Positions 25,055-37,653 of a DNA stretch of 52,233 bases are shown here, piece by piece. This DNA comes from Apostichopus parvimensis. Its lineage: Eukaryota; Echinodermata; Holothuroidea; Aspidochirotida; Stichopodidae. Each line of letters begins with the position of its first letter. Position 1 is the first letter of the stretch. The notes under the pieces were generated by a model. It worked only from the letters and a program-made list of their open reading frames with translations, was not told the origin of the DNA and ran no database searches. The stretch is from positions 33,377 through 85,609 of the forward strand of contig KN884838.1 in NCBI GenBank assembly GCA_000934455.1, written 5' to 3'. A program made the translations under genes and the position numbers.

Positions 25055-27359
25055 AGTAAAACAATTGAGTTCCACCAAGGTGTGCTAATCATTCTTTATA
25101 TACAGTCGGCTTTTGTGAGGACTATGACACGCTCCCAGTAGCACGTTAGGAGAGTATATTCAGGACGTGGGTGTTGGACTTGGTAGAAACAGATTGTATT
25201 TGTCTTTAGCCGAAATGTTAATATCAAGTTGTTATGTAATTAGTTACTTTCTTAGTTGTTTAAGTTTATGAGTTAGTTATTTTAGTTTGATAGTTAATCA
25301 ATTACTAATTTGGTAAGAAAAAATGGTTACCGAGGCTGCCATACGCTTATATAGGTAAAGTGGAGAAGTTGTAATTAGGTATTAGCTAGTTACATTCCTT
25401 TACACATGATACAACACGTAGTTTGCCAGATCTTAAAAACGCGGGTTTACTCATTAATACTATATCGGGAATATAAAGCTTCCTGTATATGTAGTAAATG
25501 GTAAACAACGCAGTGTACTGTTAGTATGTATTATATTCGAATAATACAGCGAGCACCATGTATCGTTCAATACTATTAAGGAAGGTTATATTACATATAC
25601 AAGTTGTAAGAGCCCCCCCAACTTTTCGCTGTCACTAAATAGTCTACGAAAATTTCAAAGTCAAACTTAATATTGATAAAAAACAAAACGTTTGTAACAT
25701 TAACCTAGTATCACAAGGATGGGAGATACGCTGATCATTTTATGTCAGATCGTCAATAAAATGTGGACTCGGAATTCTCGTAAGCAATGTCGAATTTTAC
25801 ACAGTATGTTTCTTGTGCTTCATAGCATATATTTACACGAAAATAATTGATATAAAATCGTGATATCTGTTGATGCTTTCGTTGATATTATGTTTATATC
25901 ACCATGGAAAACTGAAGTAGGATTCCATTTTTGTCTCAATGATCATTAAGGAACTGAGTCCGGGGTGTGAAGTGAAAACAAGATTCTACCAACGGGTCAG
26001 TATAAATCTCATCGGCTGCAGATGATGATTTACAGTTTTGAAACTTTTAACAAACGTGCAGTCCCTCTGTCTACCATCTCTTTCATCGGAACACAAAGAT
26101 TGGTTATTCGTAGATTAACTAAGCGCATTTGTAGGCAGATGTACCATGAGTGCAGAGAAGATGCTCATAGTACTGTTGTCATACCACAATTATTTGCTCC
26201 ATAGATCTACTAAAGTCGTAGCTTTCCAAGGCCGCTAGAACTTAGATAGAAGTTTTCAACTGACATGTCCTATCCATGATATGATGTATCTGATGGCTAT
26301 TACAGCCCTTTTATTTGCCACCATGACCGTTTAGATTGTTGAGCTAGGACAGCTCGAAGATTAGCATAATGCTCTTCAACCCAGTGGCAGCTCTCGCTGA
26401 GGAATTTTTTGGTTTCAATCAGGTTCTTTTTTAAATGCCTTAAATCATCTCAATCTTCCAGATTTTTAGACCATCGGTAGTTCATTTCATCCTCTTCAAC
26501 AGCCAAGCAAGAATGTTGGAGACTGACAATATGCCAAAAAAAACCCAGAGTAGGTCACCTTTTTTATTTTCCGGTTAACCTTTCAGGCGGACATACCATA
26601 TACTCTAAATGTGATACTGTACCTACTGCAACAGCTGCAAATTAGGTTAAAATAAACATAGCCACGAAACTCCTACCATATTACAATGGAATATACAGTC
26701 TTCGCTTTGCATTATTGGTATTTTATTATACTGTATTAGGTTACTGGTAGAGGCATTTTCCAACTACTGAATGAGAAATACATGTCTTGAAAACCGATAT
26801 AGTGCTAGACTGGACCAGATTTGGAGTATTTATTTATCTTGGACAATTAAAGGTGCTGACCAAGTGAGGGCATGTGTGGAAGTTTGCCATTGCTGACATT
26901 TTCGAAGACGTTAGCGTTGCGAAGAGGGTTAATAAACCTAAATAAAACATAGCTCTAGTTTTAGTTCTTCTCACAAAATAAACAAGCAACATATCACCAA
27001 AAATAAAACGTTAGGGCCACTGCTCTTCCTAAGTTTATTCATAAAATCGTTAACGTTGAAATCTTTCTATGATACTAGGCTTATATGTTAATTAGACATT
27101 ACATACTGACATGCAAAGTCCACGCTAACAAGCCGACGCTCATGGCAAGGCGGTTGACATTTGGGTTACCACAAATTCCATGTTGACTGATGTCATTTTC
27201 TCTTTGGACGTTATTTTGTTGCATTTGAGTGTTTGTTCTTTTTTGCCCCCCCCCCCAAACCTACCCCTACCAACATAATACTATTTTATGCGCATGTCAA
27301 CATTTCGATGTATTCAAGAGTATTTTGGGACATTTGAAATAAAACTTTATATGGAAAGG
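25055..27359. other. Spacer upstream of D
   Basis: Aligns with 12711-15240 in the B-C spacer and with 43236-45198 after E, with a roughly 300-bp deletion near 26716. It contains an 11-base poly-C run at 27246-27256. No gene is seen. Confidence 0.6.
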
Positions 27360-27389
27360 TGATCTATCTAGAGGATGAAAAACTTACGG

Positions 27390-28138
27390 AAGCGTAGAAG
27401 GGACATTGCATTGACGAGTTACCGACTTGACAAAACGACAATTATCTGCAAATTTGACGAGTTGACGAGATGGTAACGTGACAAAATGCAAATATTGACG
27501 TTTTGACGAGATAAAGGATCTCGTCAATGCATCAATTTTCTGCAAATTGACGAGTTGATCAGTTACTACCATCTCGACAAAATGACAAAATGCAGAAAAT
27601 TGACGTTTTGACGAGATAACGGATCTCGTCAATGCATCAATTTTCTGCAAATTGACGAGTTGCACACTTACTACCATCTCAACAAAATGACAAAATTCAG
27701 AAAAATGACGTTTTGACGAGATAACGGATCTCGTCAATGCATCAATTTTCTGCAAATTGACGAGTTGATCAGTTACGAGATGGTAGTAAGTGTGCAACTC
27801 GTCAATTTGCAGAAAATTGATGCATTTTGTCGAGATGGTAGTAAGTGTGCAACTCGTCAATTTGCAGAAAATTGATGCATTGACGAGATCCGTTATCTCG
27901 TCAAAACGTCAATTTTCTGAATTTTGTCATTTTGTCATTTTGTCATTTTGTCGAGATGGTAGTAAGTGTGCAACTCGTCAAATTGCAGAAAATTGATGCA
28001 TTGACGAGATCCGTTATCTCGTCAAAACGTCAATTTTCTGAATTTTGTCACGTTACCATCTCATCAACTCGTCAATTTGCAGATAATTGTCGTTTTGTCA
28101 AGTCGGTAACTCGTCAATGCAATGTCCCTTCTACGCTT
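27390..28138. mobile_element. Fold-back element: 749-bp inverted repeat with internal tandem units
   Basis: The two halves are near reverse complements meeting at about 27775. Termini are AAGCGTAGAAGGGACA and its complement, and the terminal inverted repeats extend about 95 bases. Inside, units carrying GAGATGGTAGTAAGTGTGC and AACTCGTCAATTTGCAG repeat on the right arm at 27777, 27832 and 27953 (spacings 55 and 121 bases), mirrored on the left arm. Each full unit holds a hairpin with arms TTGACGAGAT/ATCTCGTCAA. The element is absent upstream of B, C and E, so it is an insertion. No transposase is seen, and the open frames in both directions (repeated QLVNLQKIDALTRS) are by-products of the repeat. 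No clear target duplication was found. Confidence 0.8.
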
Positions 28139-28259
28139 TCGTACAAACCGGCAGTGAAACCTCGTTTCATACTAGCTTTCCCTTTAAATGGCGATCTTTC
28201 CTTTCGAAATTCGTTTTAATGTTAAACTACTTATATACTTTCTTAATCTTATAATATGA

Positions 28260-28828
28260 CTCATCGTCATTTTTACAAAGTGCTGATGTGGTACAGACGT
28301 TGCTAAATATCGTCTTTACTGTTTTAATATTGAAATGTTGTGCTGAAAAGCATGAATCTATACGCTACCGTACAAACGAATTTAAAAACAACTTAAGAAT
28401 GCCAGCTTCCAGCACGAGCTTGAAAGAATGAAAAACAGCACTGTTTCATTAATTTTCGTAAGTTGTCGCATCGTGTACAGTCACATCAGACTATTTAACC
28501 ATTTTCATTCAGTGTGCAAACGATTAATGTTGTATTACGCTGGGTATCAGTCAGTTCATCGGAGAACGCAACGTTCCGAGCAGATTACGTTATGATATGG
28601 ATAAATGTATTACTGAAAAAGAATATATTCCACTGATGATTACACTACGGTAGAGCCAGTTCGAAACGAATTTCTGTCTCACTCGATAATTGTATCAACG
28701 TGCATATTGCAGCTATAACGTGTACAAATTGTTAGTGCTGGTTTGCGTATTCTACGTTACTTACTTTTATCTTGAACCGCAGAATTTCCTTTCACCTGTA
28801 GACACGAAGGAACACTAATCCAATTATC
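28260..28828 (+). promoter_or_regulatory. Conserved 5' flank of D
   Basis: Same block as before B and C (AGTTGTCGCATCGTGTACAG, TACGCTGGGTATCAGTCAG, CAACGTGC, CTATAACGTGTACAAATTG), with CTTTCACCTGTAG just upstream of the ATG. Role inferred from conservation. Confidence 0.4.
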
Positions 28829-31800
28829 ATGCATGCTTACTTCTTTCTGGGATTCTTATCTTTCATCCATTGTTGTATGAGCACTAGCGAACATTGTTTT
28901 GATTCTGACTATCGAGATGCAAGTACAACCGCAGTCATCAGTCAAAATGTCACCTTACAATGTGGAATATATGGAAACTGTCCGCATTTTAATTGGTTCA
29001 TCTACTTTGCAAATACAAGTCGAATTGACCTCTTAGTAGAACAATGCAACAAAAGATATAAAACATGTCACACAACAGCCGATAATGGACGAAACGTTCT
29101 TCGTTTAACTGACATTGATAATCGTGTAGCTGGATATTATCAATGTGTTTGTGCCTCATACCCACTACACGCCTTTGCCTGTGAACGACTGATTGTCGTT
29201 TGCCAATTTGAAGTCTTTGTCGAAAACAATTTGAAGGTAGGAATTTGTATGTTTTAGTAAGTCATTAAAAGTTTGTTGTAATATACATTAGACATAAGAT
29301 CGAGGTGGAATAACGTAGCCTTAAGCAGAACTTGATCATGCTCTCCGTTGTAATAATGAGTTTAGGACCACGCTCACAAATGTGTTGTTAATAGATATTT
29401 CTTACTTCGGTATTTACATACGTTTACGTCTGAGCTTAGTTTCATGAAAGAAAACAGTTTATGAGTTCGCTTTCAGTGTTACCCGCTTCCTATCATGCAT
29501 TAATTAGTATGTCGTTTTAGGACTGTGTATGCATTGTTATAATCATTACCGAACAGAATGTTGTATGCTAGTTTCATGACTAATAAGAGTAATATCCTGA
29601 GAGTGTTATTATATTTCCGTCGATAAGCATGCATCAATGTTTGAACTATATTTTGGTTTCAGTTCAATTCAAGTAATGTTGGTCCCACGCATACTCATGT
29701 TATCAACGTTACAGAAGGTGAATACATAAGAGTGAAGTGTCCAAAGAACAGTAACCGGCACAACTGTTCAGAATGTACGTATTAACTTGAATCCTAAGGA
29801 GGGTTTCCAGGACTTAATATGTTTGATTACAAATTTATGTTAACTGTTATCTGTTAAATTTCTTGGTATGAAATCCACAAATCGTAACGGTTTCCTAGAT
29901 ACTGGTATAGTCCCAATATGCTGCTTGTTTTCCATCAAATATCATTAAAAACCACTCGAACGGCTTGACGATGACGTTGAAGATGAACTCCAACTGAACA
30001 CCAATTAAAGTTCAAAGAAGAAAACCCTCGTGTCACTATTCAGTGTTATTGTGTGCTATTCTTACTAAGCCATGTCATGACATTTGTTTAAGAATTTACA
30101 AATGGGGTTAGGGGCTACAATTAAAATGGGACATTCATCAAATACATTATAATATAATGTACAGGGAAGGTTCACGAGGTTGCATGACCCAACTGTTCCC
30201 GTAATTTCTTACTAGTTCCTAAAAAAAAATTCATACCGTGGAAAACTTCAAGAATATAGTCAAAATCTAACGATAAAAGGGGGTCTGTAGTTGGTATTTT
30301 TTATATAAACATATCGAAATATGAAATTTGGAGAATATAGTTGAAATTTGAAGAAAAAGGAAATATAAAGTACTGAAAAATTGAAATTTCCAACGTCCCT
30401 TTTGATGCACCGTACCATCTACGAAACTAAACTTCTATTAAAGATGTAAGAGTCTGAAATATATGTAGTTCTATGCAACGAAACAAAATCTCTGACTTGA
30501 CGTAATTTAATTTTAGCTGACATGTTTTCCACCTGTGGAAGACGATTTGTTTATTTGTCAGAGCCTTATGCCGCTGTTCATCTTTGTATGAATGCATACA
30601 GTCTTATGAAAGATGACGTGTGAATATGAGGGTAAGAGTGGAAAATTGCCAGATTTACCACAACAGCTAACATTACGTCAAATCATGACAACAAAATTTT
30701 CTAGGTTTGCTAATCAACCAGAATTATTCATTTCTCTTTAGTGGACCAGAGAAATTCACCAAATCAACGTTGAACTTCAAAGAAAGCTCACGATTGTGGA
30801 AAGTGATTAAAATAAATTGTCATGTTTCAAGATACTATGGACATATCAGCAAATTTTCTATATATTCAAGATTCATCGAAAAGGTTCACTGCAACAAGAT
30901 CTCATCAAAATTGCTACATCGAATGTAACTGTAGTAGGATAGGCGCCACAGGAGTTACCATCAACGTATTGCAACGTGNNNNNNNNNNNNNNNNNNNNNN
31001 NNNNNNNNNNNNNNNNNNNNNNNNNNNNTAACTAGCTGAATCGAATCAGCCACATGATCTCATCTCTGGTGGAGAGACGAGGAGTAGCATAATATGATTG
31101 AATATTATATTTAGTGTCATGAAAATTGCCGTACATCTGAATTATTTTCGACATTATGTTATCTGTAAACGTTTGATTACAAAATTTACAAACTCGGTTG
31201 ATAACGTCTAAGAAACGCTTAACGTCATTGACTAACTGATCCAAATCTCAGAAAATGTACGTCTAAAAGAATGTGCACATTTACAAATAGCAGATATTTA
31301 TCAAATTTTGAGTATGATGTGACAATACAAAAACAGAGTAAAGTTAACGAACCACGACACCCGTCTTGATAGCTATTTTATCATTCTTGATATAAAAGAA
31401 GTTAAAAAACCTCATAATGGGCTACACACAGATCTAACTGTCGTTGTTGTTTCATTGCTTTTCACTGAACAATTACTTTCAATCTTAAGTTTCAAACTAA
31501 TCTGTTGAATTACGGTAATTGTTTAGGCTATGTCATCAGTTCATTTTCCATTTCAAAAAGAAATCTTGGGGTACTTTATAGTTTATGTATAGTTATATAG
31601 CAGTGATTACTGCAGTGTCACTCACGTAACAAATACGGAAATAAAAGGGGAATCTTAGGATTTTACCAATGACTTTCGTTTCACAAGTTTCGTATTCTTT
31701 TTTAAACACTCCCATGAATCAAGGGAGCCAAGGAGCAAACCAGACTTAGTATAAATATGAAGTTAGATATTTTTCAGTGTCGTCCCAAACAGTTCTAGCA

Positions 31801-33948
31801 AACAAACGGTGTGGTGCAAGTTCGTTCTTTTATTCTTTTTAACTAAACATCACATGTTTGCGATGTTTGGATCATGTTGTAGTTTTTCAGGGTGATTACA
31901 CCTACAAGCATTTGAAAAGTTTTTTTTGGGTAAATCACTCCCCAGCTTTTTCCTTTCAATTGTCTGGTGTATATTGTTTGTATTCTATTAAAGATGTAAG
32001 GGTCTGAAATATTATGTAGTTCTATGCAACGAAACAAAATCTCTGACTTGAAGTAATTTAATTTTGGCTGACATGTTTCCCACCTGTGGAAGACGATTTG
32101 TTTATTTGTCAGAGCCTTATGCCGCTGTTTATCTTTGTATGAATGCATACAGTCTTATGAGAGATGACGTGTGAATATGAGGGTAAGAGTGGAAAATTGC
32201 CAGATTAACCACAAAACATCTAACATTACGTCAAATCATGACAACAAACTTATCTAGGTTTGCTAATAAACCTGAATTATTCATTTCTCTTTAGTGGACC
32301 AGAGAAATTCCCCAAATCAACGTTGAACTTCAAAGAAAGCTCACGATTGTGAAAGTGATTAAAATAAATTGTCATGTTTCAAGATACTATGGACATATCA
32401 GCAAATTTTCTTTATATTCAAGATTCATCGAAAAGGTTCATTGCAACAAGTTCTCATGAAAATTGCTACATCGAATGTAACTGTGGTAAGATAGGCGCCA
32501 CAGGAGTTACCATCAACGTATTGCAACATGAAACTCCCACAAATTCATCTTCAACGACCGCAGCCTTACATTATATTGGATCAACCACATCATTGGCGAG
32601 TTATAGTAAAGAACAAATGAAAGATGGTAAGACACACAACCCAGTCAGTACCGGTATTGGTATGTCCTCTAACGATAATTATATTGTTGTCGTGATTGGT
32701 CTAGTAATAGTAGCTACAGTATAGGTCTATAGTCGTTAATAGCTGCTGTCAGTTTATGCGTCTCAGATTTTCCAAGACTTAACAAATATCAAACTTAGAA
32801 TCAGTATTTCCCTAGCAAGTGACAGTAGTTGTGACTGATTCTACTTCAGCAATAATTGAAAAGAAAAACATAACAATAAAATGTTGGACACTATAGTAAT
32901 GATTGCGTACTGAAGAAATGTATATATATAGAATATATATTATTTCTATGCAAAACAAATTATTATTCGTTAAGCTCACATACTATGACTTTTGCTTGTT
33001 AAGCATCTGAGGCCAATGGAAAGAACCAAGTGAGTAGATAAAGATTACTAGAATATTTTCTAATTCCTGTGTTTGACGATTGGTGTCCTCATGCCCGGAT
33101 TTAGACATGTGGAGGCCCGTGGGCAACCTTCAGTGGTGGAGGCCCCCCTCCAGTGATCGCCGTCCTGGGGGAGGTGTGTAAGGGGAGGGGTATTGGATTT
33201 TTTCCAATAATTAAGGGTTCTTGGATGCGAAATGGAAGCGTATGCATGGCGTAAGCCGCGCGCAATATGATTTTTGATTGATGATATTTGTCAGCCTACA
33301 TTTAATTTTTTTTCTTCAAATTTCCCCTTATATATATATTTTTTCATGAAGTATGTGGAGGCCCCTTGTTGTGGAGGCCCGTGGGCAGCTGCCCACGTTG
33401 CTCATTGGTAAATCCGGCCCTGGGTGTCCTAATACAGTTTAGCGTTGAAATAGTTAGCTGGATATTTCTTATGTTTTAAGATACCTTAATGGCATTGTCT
33501 TTATTGTATTCTTTATTTTTCATGGTCCATTGGCATTCGCTACACCAAAGGCAATCACCAACAACCAACAGCATGCAACTGTATTCCCGTCGTGGCTGTT
33601 CTTCTAGTATCAGTATCAATCCTGGTGCTTGTCGTTGGTGCTCTATCAATATATATTTTGAAGACTAATGGATTTCCTAAACCAGTTTCAACGAATAAAG
33701 CAATCTTTTTACAACCGGGCGATGCAATGATTTCTACATATGTTAATGCTGACGCGGGGAAAACAGCAACGTGTCATACGTGCGTACCTCATGCTGAAGT
33801 TATGGTCCCACGAATGATTACTACAGATAATCTTGAAGTGAATTGTCCAGCATCTAAGAGTAATGATGCAAACTGCGACGCGTCCGACTACGAAATCCCA
33901 AAAAATGTGGATTGTACGAATGAAATTAAGTATGAAACAATCAATTGA
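28829..33948 (+). CDS. Copy D: Ig-like receptor with ITIM; exon 3 present twice around an assembly gap
   Basis: Exons 28829-29236, 29663-29774, 32423-32626 and 33551-33948 give a 373-aa product. The signal peptide is MHAYFFLGFLSFIHCC. The Ig-like domain has NVTLQC, FNWFI, LRLTDI and GYYQCVC, with nine Cys. The exon-2 donor is GAAT|GTACGT instead of GAAG|GTAGGT, changing the junction residue from Asp to Tyr. Exon 4 lost two residues after the TM (SIYILKTNG instead of SIYIRFLKTNG) and part of the pyrimidine tract of its acceptor. The tail keeps YVNA, YEIP and the terminal ITIM IKYETIN. A second, incomplete exon 3 lies at 30871-30978. A hAT MITE sits in the intron before exon 4. Which exon 3 is used, and whether the gap hides more, is unknown. 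Confidence 0.65.
30871..30978 (+). pseudogene. Copy D first exon-3 copy, cut by the gap
   Basis: Starts after TATTCAAG with ATTCATCGAAAAGG, and encodes SSKRFTATRSHQNCYIECNC to VTINVLQR before running into Ns at 30979. It differs from the second copy at several residues (T/I, R/S, Q/E, SR/GK, R/H). It could be a genuine extra exon, the true exon 3, or an allelic copy wrongly placed in tandem by the assembler. Confidence 0.6.
30979..31028. other. Assembly gap (50 N)
   Basis: Exactly 50 N, a conventional placeholder size. True length and content are unknown. It interrupts an exon. Confidence 0.98.
31029..31740. other. Unmatched sequence right of the gap
   Basis: No clear counterpart in the introns of B, C or E, and no recognisable gene. 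From about 31740, homology to intron 2 of the other copies resumes (compare 8955 onward). Confidence 0.5.
32423..32724 (+). CDS. Copy D alternative last exon: TM interrupted by a stop
   Basis: Read-through of the donor at 32626/32627 continues past MSSNDNYIV. The hydrophobic segment breaks off after VIVATV at 32724 because about six bases (ACAGTA region) were inserted relative to B and C. Only about 14 hydrophobic residues remain, likely too few for a normal TM, so this form would be secreted, GPI-like or not made. AATAAA is kept at 32875-32880. Confidence 0.4.
33090..33422. mobile_element. hAT-type MITE, 333 bp
   Basis: Flanked by an exact 8-bp duplication GGTGTCCT (33082-33089 and 33423-33430), the size typical of hAT transposons. 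Termini are CATGCCCGGATTTA and the complement of CAGGGCCGGATTTA. GTGGAGGCCCGTGGGCA occurs near both ends, and there is a perfect palindrome GTGGGCAGCTGCCCAC. B, C and E have an empty site here (GTATCCTAATACAG). It is non-autonomous, with no transposase, and lies in the D intron before exon 4. Confidence 0.85.
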
Positions 33949-35293
33949 GGAGGAACAAAATTGGCATCAAGCCAAGCGATCGAAATCAACGAATGCTTCT
34001 GTTACCGCTACAAATTGAAATGAATATTAATTTCGAAATCAATTATTAAAATGTATCGTTTGCAATGATTTATGTAAGCCATAACCTGATTGAAGCTCAC
34101 GGTAAAAGCAAAATACGGCAAGAACGATTTAAACTAATTAATTTCAACGGATTACAGTGGTCTAACATGTTTAGGTCAATGAAAAGTCATTGTACAACTT
34201 GTGAATTATTTCCATGATAAAGATCAGTTCTCACGAAAAAATCGCTGCTGTCCCTTACTAATGAACACATGTAATATGCATCATATTCGAAATACACACA
34301 ACGGTATAAAGTCACTGAGACTAAGCCAACATAAAAACAAATAAGGCACACCTGCATAAACCATCGAATATAAATAATGCTTGGACAGTGAATAAACATC
34401 AGGATAGACCAATACTATACAATCTAAGCCTCTTACGTATATTTAAGTTAGAAGTTGGGTTTCACGTCGTATTGTAGAGTACGTCAACTTGGATAAAATG
34501 AGCCCGATGCTAGGCCAATATCTGACGTCTTTTTTGTATCGAAATGTATAATGTAGAAGTAGGTAAGACACCAATACCAACAGACTAGCATCAGGTAATG
34601 TAGCAAAATTGAGAAAAGCATATATAATATGTATTTGTTAGAGATTAAAACTAGACGAAGATACTCAATCTATACGAAAGCAAGTACAGATTATGTGGAA
34701 ACCACTGTTAACTAAGTACACATTTGAATCATGCTACAGTGTAATTTAGGAAGTTTTGATTTCACATATTTCAAGTCAAGAACAATTTGTTAACATAGCA
34801 AACATTACAGTCACAGAGTATGAAGCTCAGAACATTGATTCAGAGCATACATAAAGTATGTTTAAGGATAAGGAAGAATATATAGTATAATATTCCGTAT
34901 ACGTAATTGGAACATTTTGAAATTTATTTCACTAACAAACTAAACTAACAATCCACGTTTTCTTTTATATGCTTCGAGTAACTGTCACAATTGCATGGAG
35001 GAAGCAGTTGTTTTCAATTGACAAAATAAACGTATGCATTGCGAAATTGAATCGTGTAGTAACGTGAACACTTCCCCGTGACACTGGAAGACTGAACATA
35101 TTGGTCAGTGAAAGAATTTAAAGGACATGACGAGGATTTTGTTTTAAAGTTGTTGCGGTGTTTTAACATCCATCGTTACAAAACGCTAATGCTCTAAACA
35201 AAGTAATGTTACTCTACAACATAATGTATGAGTCAAACTTCATTGGTCATGTTAATTATATTATGACAGTCGTATCATCATCACATATCATGG
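33949..35293. other. Downstream spacer of D
   Basis: Noncoding. It aligns with the B spacer from 10831 to about 12144 and stops at the segmental duplication junction at about 35294-35300. Confidence 0.6.
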
Positions 35294-35785
35294 TCTGCAA
35301 TTACCGGTCATGATAAACTATAAACCATTTTATATAATGACATGAATTTTCTTTGTGCTTTGTCTGATCACGACATTATATAATGTGAATAATACGTTTC
35401 AACTTTTTGCAAAATGATTTCTTATTCAAGATTCATCTGTGAAACGGTTCATATATATGTACCATATATATTCGAAATTTGAAAATTCTAGCTTCACTAC
35501 AGCAGACCCTACTACTAAGCAACAATTCAACCAAACGTTGGCAAAGGACATCATGAAGATGATTTAGAACGCAACAAAACCGCACTGATGGGAGAAACAA
35601 TAAACCATCCTGCTTCCGTATTTAACATTGAGGTCGTGGTGTTACCAATGATTAACAAGGAGAATATCAAAGAAAGTAGAGCCACGGCTATGAACTCTGA
35701 AGCACCCAACAGCCATGGTGGCCCGGGAACTATGACATGTCTGTGACATTACACTGATGGAAAAAAGTACGAGGCAATGAATTAA
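35294..35785 (+). pseudogene. A' : duplicated 3' fragment of pseudogene A with an internal deletion
   Basis: Matches 4484-5261, including the exon-3 start (GATTCATCTGTGAAACGGTTCA) and the KKYEAMN-stop end at 35783-35785. About 290 bp are missing: the sequence jumps from GGTTCAT to a TATATGTACC stretch and MYIRN-like codons, so most of exon 3 and its TM are gone. It has no 5' half and cannot be a gene. Confidence 0.75.
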
Positions 35786-37124
35786 GCAGAAGTAGAATAT
35801 AAACTAATCACCAAAGCAAGCGATTGCATGAATACCTGTTTGGAATGCGTTTCTTGCAATAATTAATGTAAAACCTTACCTGAATGACGCTTCTCGCTAG
35901 AAATCTGTCCAGTAAGAATGTTGAGTGCCATTACATTTCCTCGGTTTGACAATGGCTTATGCATACGTAATGGTTATTATGTTTATATTTTTTATAGCAT
36001 TGTACATTTCTACATGAAATTATTCTTACTGTGAGTATCATGATGAAAATTAAATTTCGCTTTCGAGGATCACACGTCTTCTGTTAACAATGTTGTATTA
36101 CCTACTCACAGAGCAGGTCGCGAATCGCTAAGATGTATAAAACCAAAAGTACACAAAATGTGTAATTAGTAAGTACGAAACAAAATCACCTCACATAATT
36201 CATTCTATGATGTTACCGTAACGAAATGAATCAAATAATGTATTATATTTCTTAAGTGATCCGCTTCCACAAAAACCCATGTGTTTGTTTGTTCCACCTA
36301 ACGTCACTAACATTGATCATATTGTCTTGTATCAAAAGATACCGCGTGTCAATATTTGCAATATATTGAGTAAAGCGCATCACTCCAAATAGTAAATTAG
36401 AATCTCGTCTAATTATAAATACAGCCAACGGAGTGATAACATATTACCTCGCTTTCTTAATTACAAGGATAATGTAGGTTATTAATTGGCTCACTGAATC
36501 TCCGATCGGTTTAATTATTAGTAAAGAAGTCCTTCTTTCCAAGTGTTTAGCGTCAACGTTTTTCATTTAAACCCAAAGATTAGGCTTGTCGTGAGCAATT
36601 GTTCACGATAATTCTAATCCTTTTGTGCTCAACTTAAATGTGTTATCAAATAACGCCGCCTGAAGAGGAAAGTATATTCATTCAGTATAGTTCGTTACCC
36701 AATCATGACACTTGGTGTTTACTGTAGTGTTGCTTGCGGATATGTCAGGGTCGGATTAACATATATGTTACAATGTTTGTTGGTGACACTTATATTTCAG
36801 TGAGATATATTGGTACCGGATAACGCCGAAGTACCCACAAAAGACAGGCGCAGATCCATGAATACACAATTAAGGGCGGTGTATATCTCGTATTTTTGTT
36901 GGTATTTGAGTTTATCTTCTTCTTTTGGCCTTTCCACCAACAGAGCACAATGTTAAGTGTTTGTCAAGATATCGATGTACCTATCGAGAGGATGGCAAAC
37001 TGCCGAGAATCCTCGTTTCATATTGGGTTTCCCTTTAAATATGATCATTCCTTTTGAAATTAATTTTGAAGTTCAACTACTTCCTCGTACTTCTAGGTGC
37101 TTCTATCTTATAATATGATGTATG
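35786..37124. other. Spacer between A' and E
   Basis: Near-identical copy of 5262-6599, noncoding, with a small deletion near 37040 relative to 6519. Confidence 0.6.
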
Positions 37125-37653
37125 ATCATAGCTTAATAGTGTAGATATGGTGGAGAAGGTGCTAAAATCTTCTCAACTGCTGCAGTATAGAAATGTCGTG
37201 CTGAAATACATGAAGATGTACGCTACCGTACAAACCAATTAATAAACAACTTAAGAAGGACAGCTTCCAGCACGAGCTTGAAAGAATAAAAACAGAACTC
37301 TGTTTCTTTAATGTTCGTAGGTTGTCGCATCGTGTATAGTCACATTGGATTATTTTAACTTTCCTTCAGTGTGCAATCGAATGTTTTATTACGCTGGGTG
37401 TCAGTCAGTAATTTATGAGTTGGATAATTTTAATATTTAAAACGAATATATTCCAATGAAGATTTAGCTACAGCAGAGCCAGTTTGAAACAACTTTCTCT
37501 GTTTTATTCGATAATTGGATCAACGTGCTATTGCAGCTATAACGTGTACAAATTGTTAGTGCTGGTTTGTTTGTACTACTTTACTTACTTTTATCTTGGA
37601 ACCACAGAATCCTCTTTAATCCGTAGACAAGAAGGAACATTAATACAATTATC
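37125..37653 (+). promoter_or_regulatory. Conserved 5' flank of E
   Basis: Copy of the B flank 6600-7133, with the same GTTGTCGCATCGTGTA and TTACGCTGGGTGTCAGTCAG words. The acceptor-like site upstream of the ATG reads AATCCGTAG here instead of AATCTGTAG. Role inferred. Confidence 0.4.

Noticed and set aside
27390-28138. CRISPR-like array
   Set aside because: Repeats are inverted, long and without uniform spacers, and the genome is eukaryotic.
27384-28219. Frames with repeated QLVNLQKIDALTRS on both strands
   Set aside because: Produced by tandem units of the fold-back element; the same peptide appears from both strands because the element is an inverted repeat.
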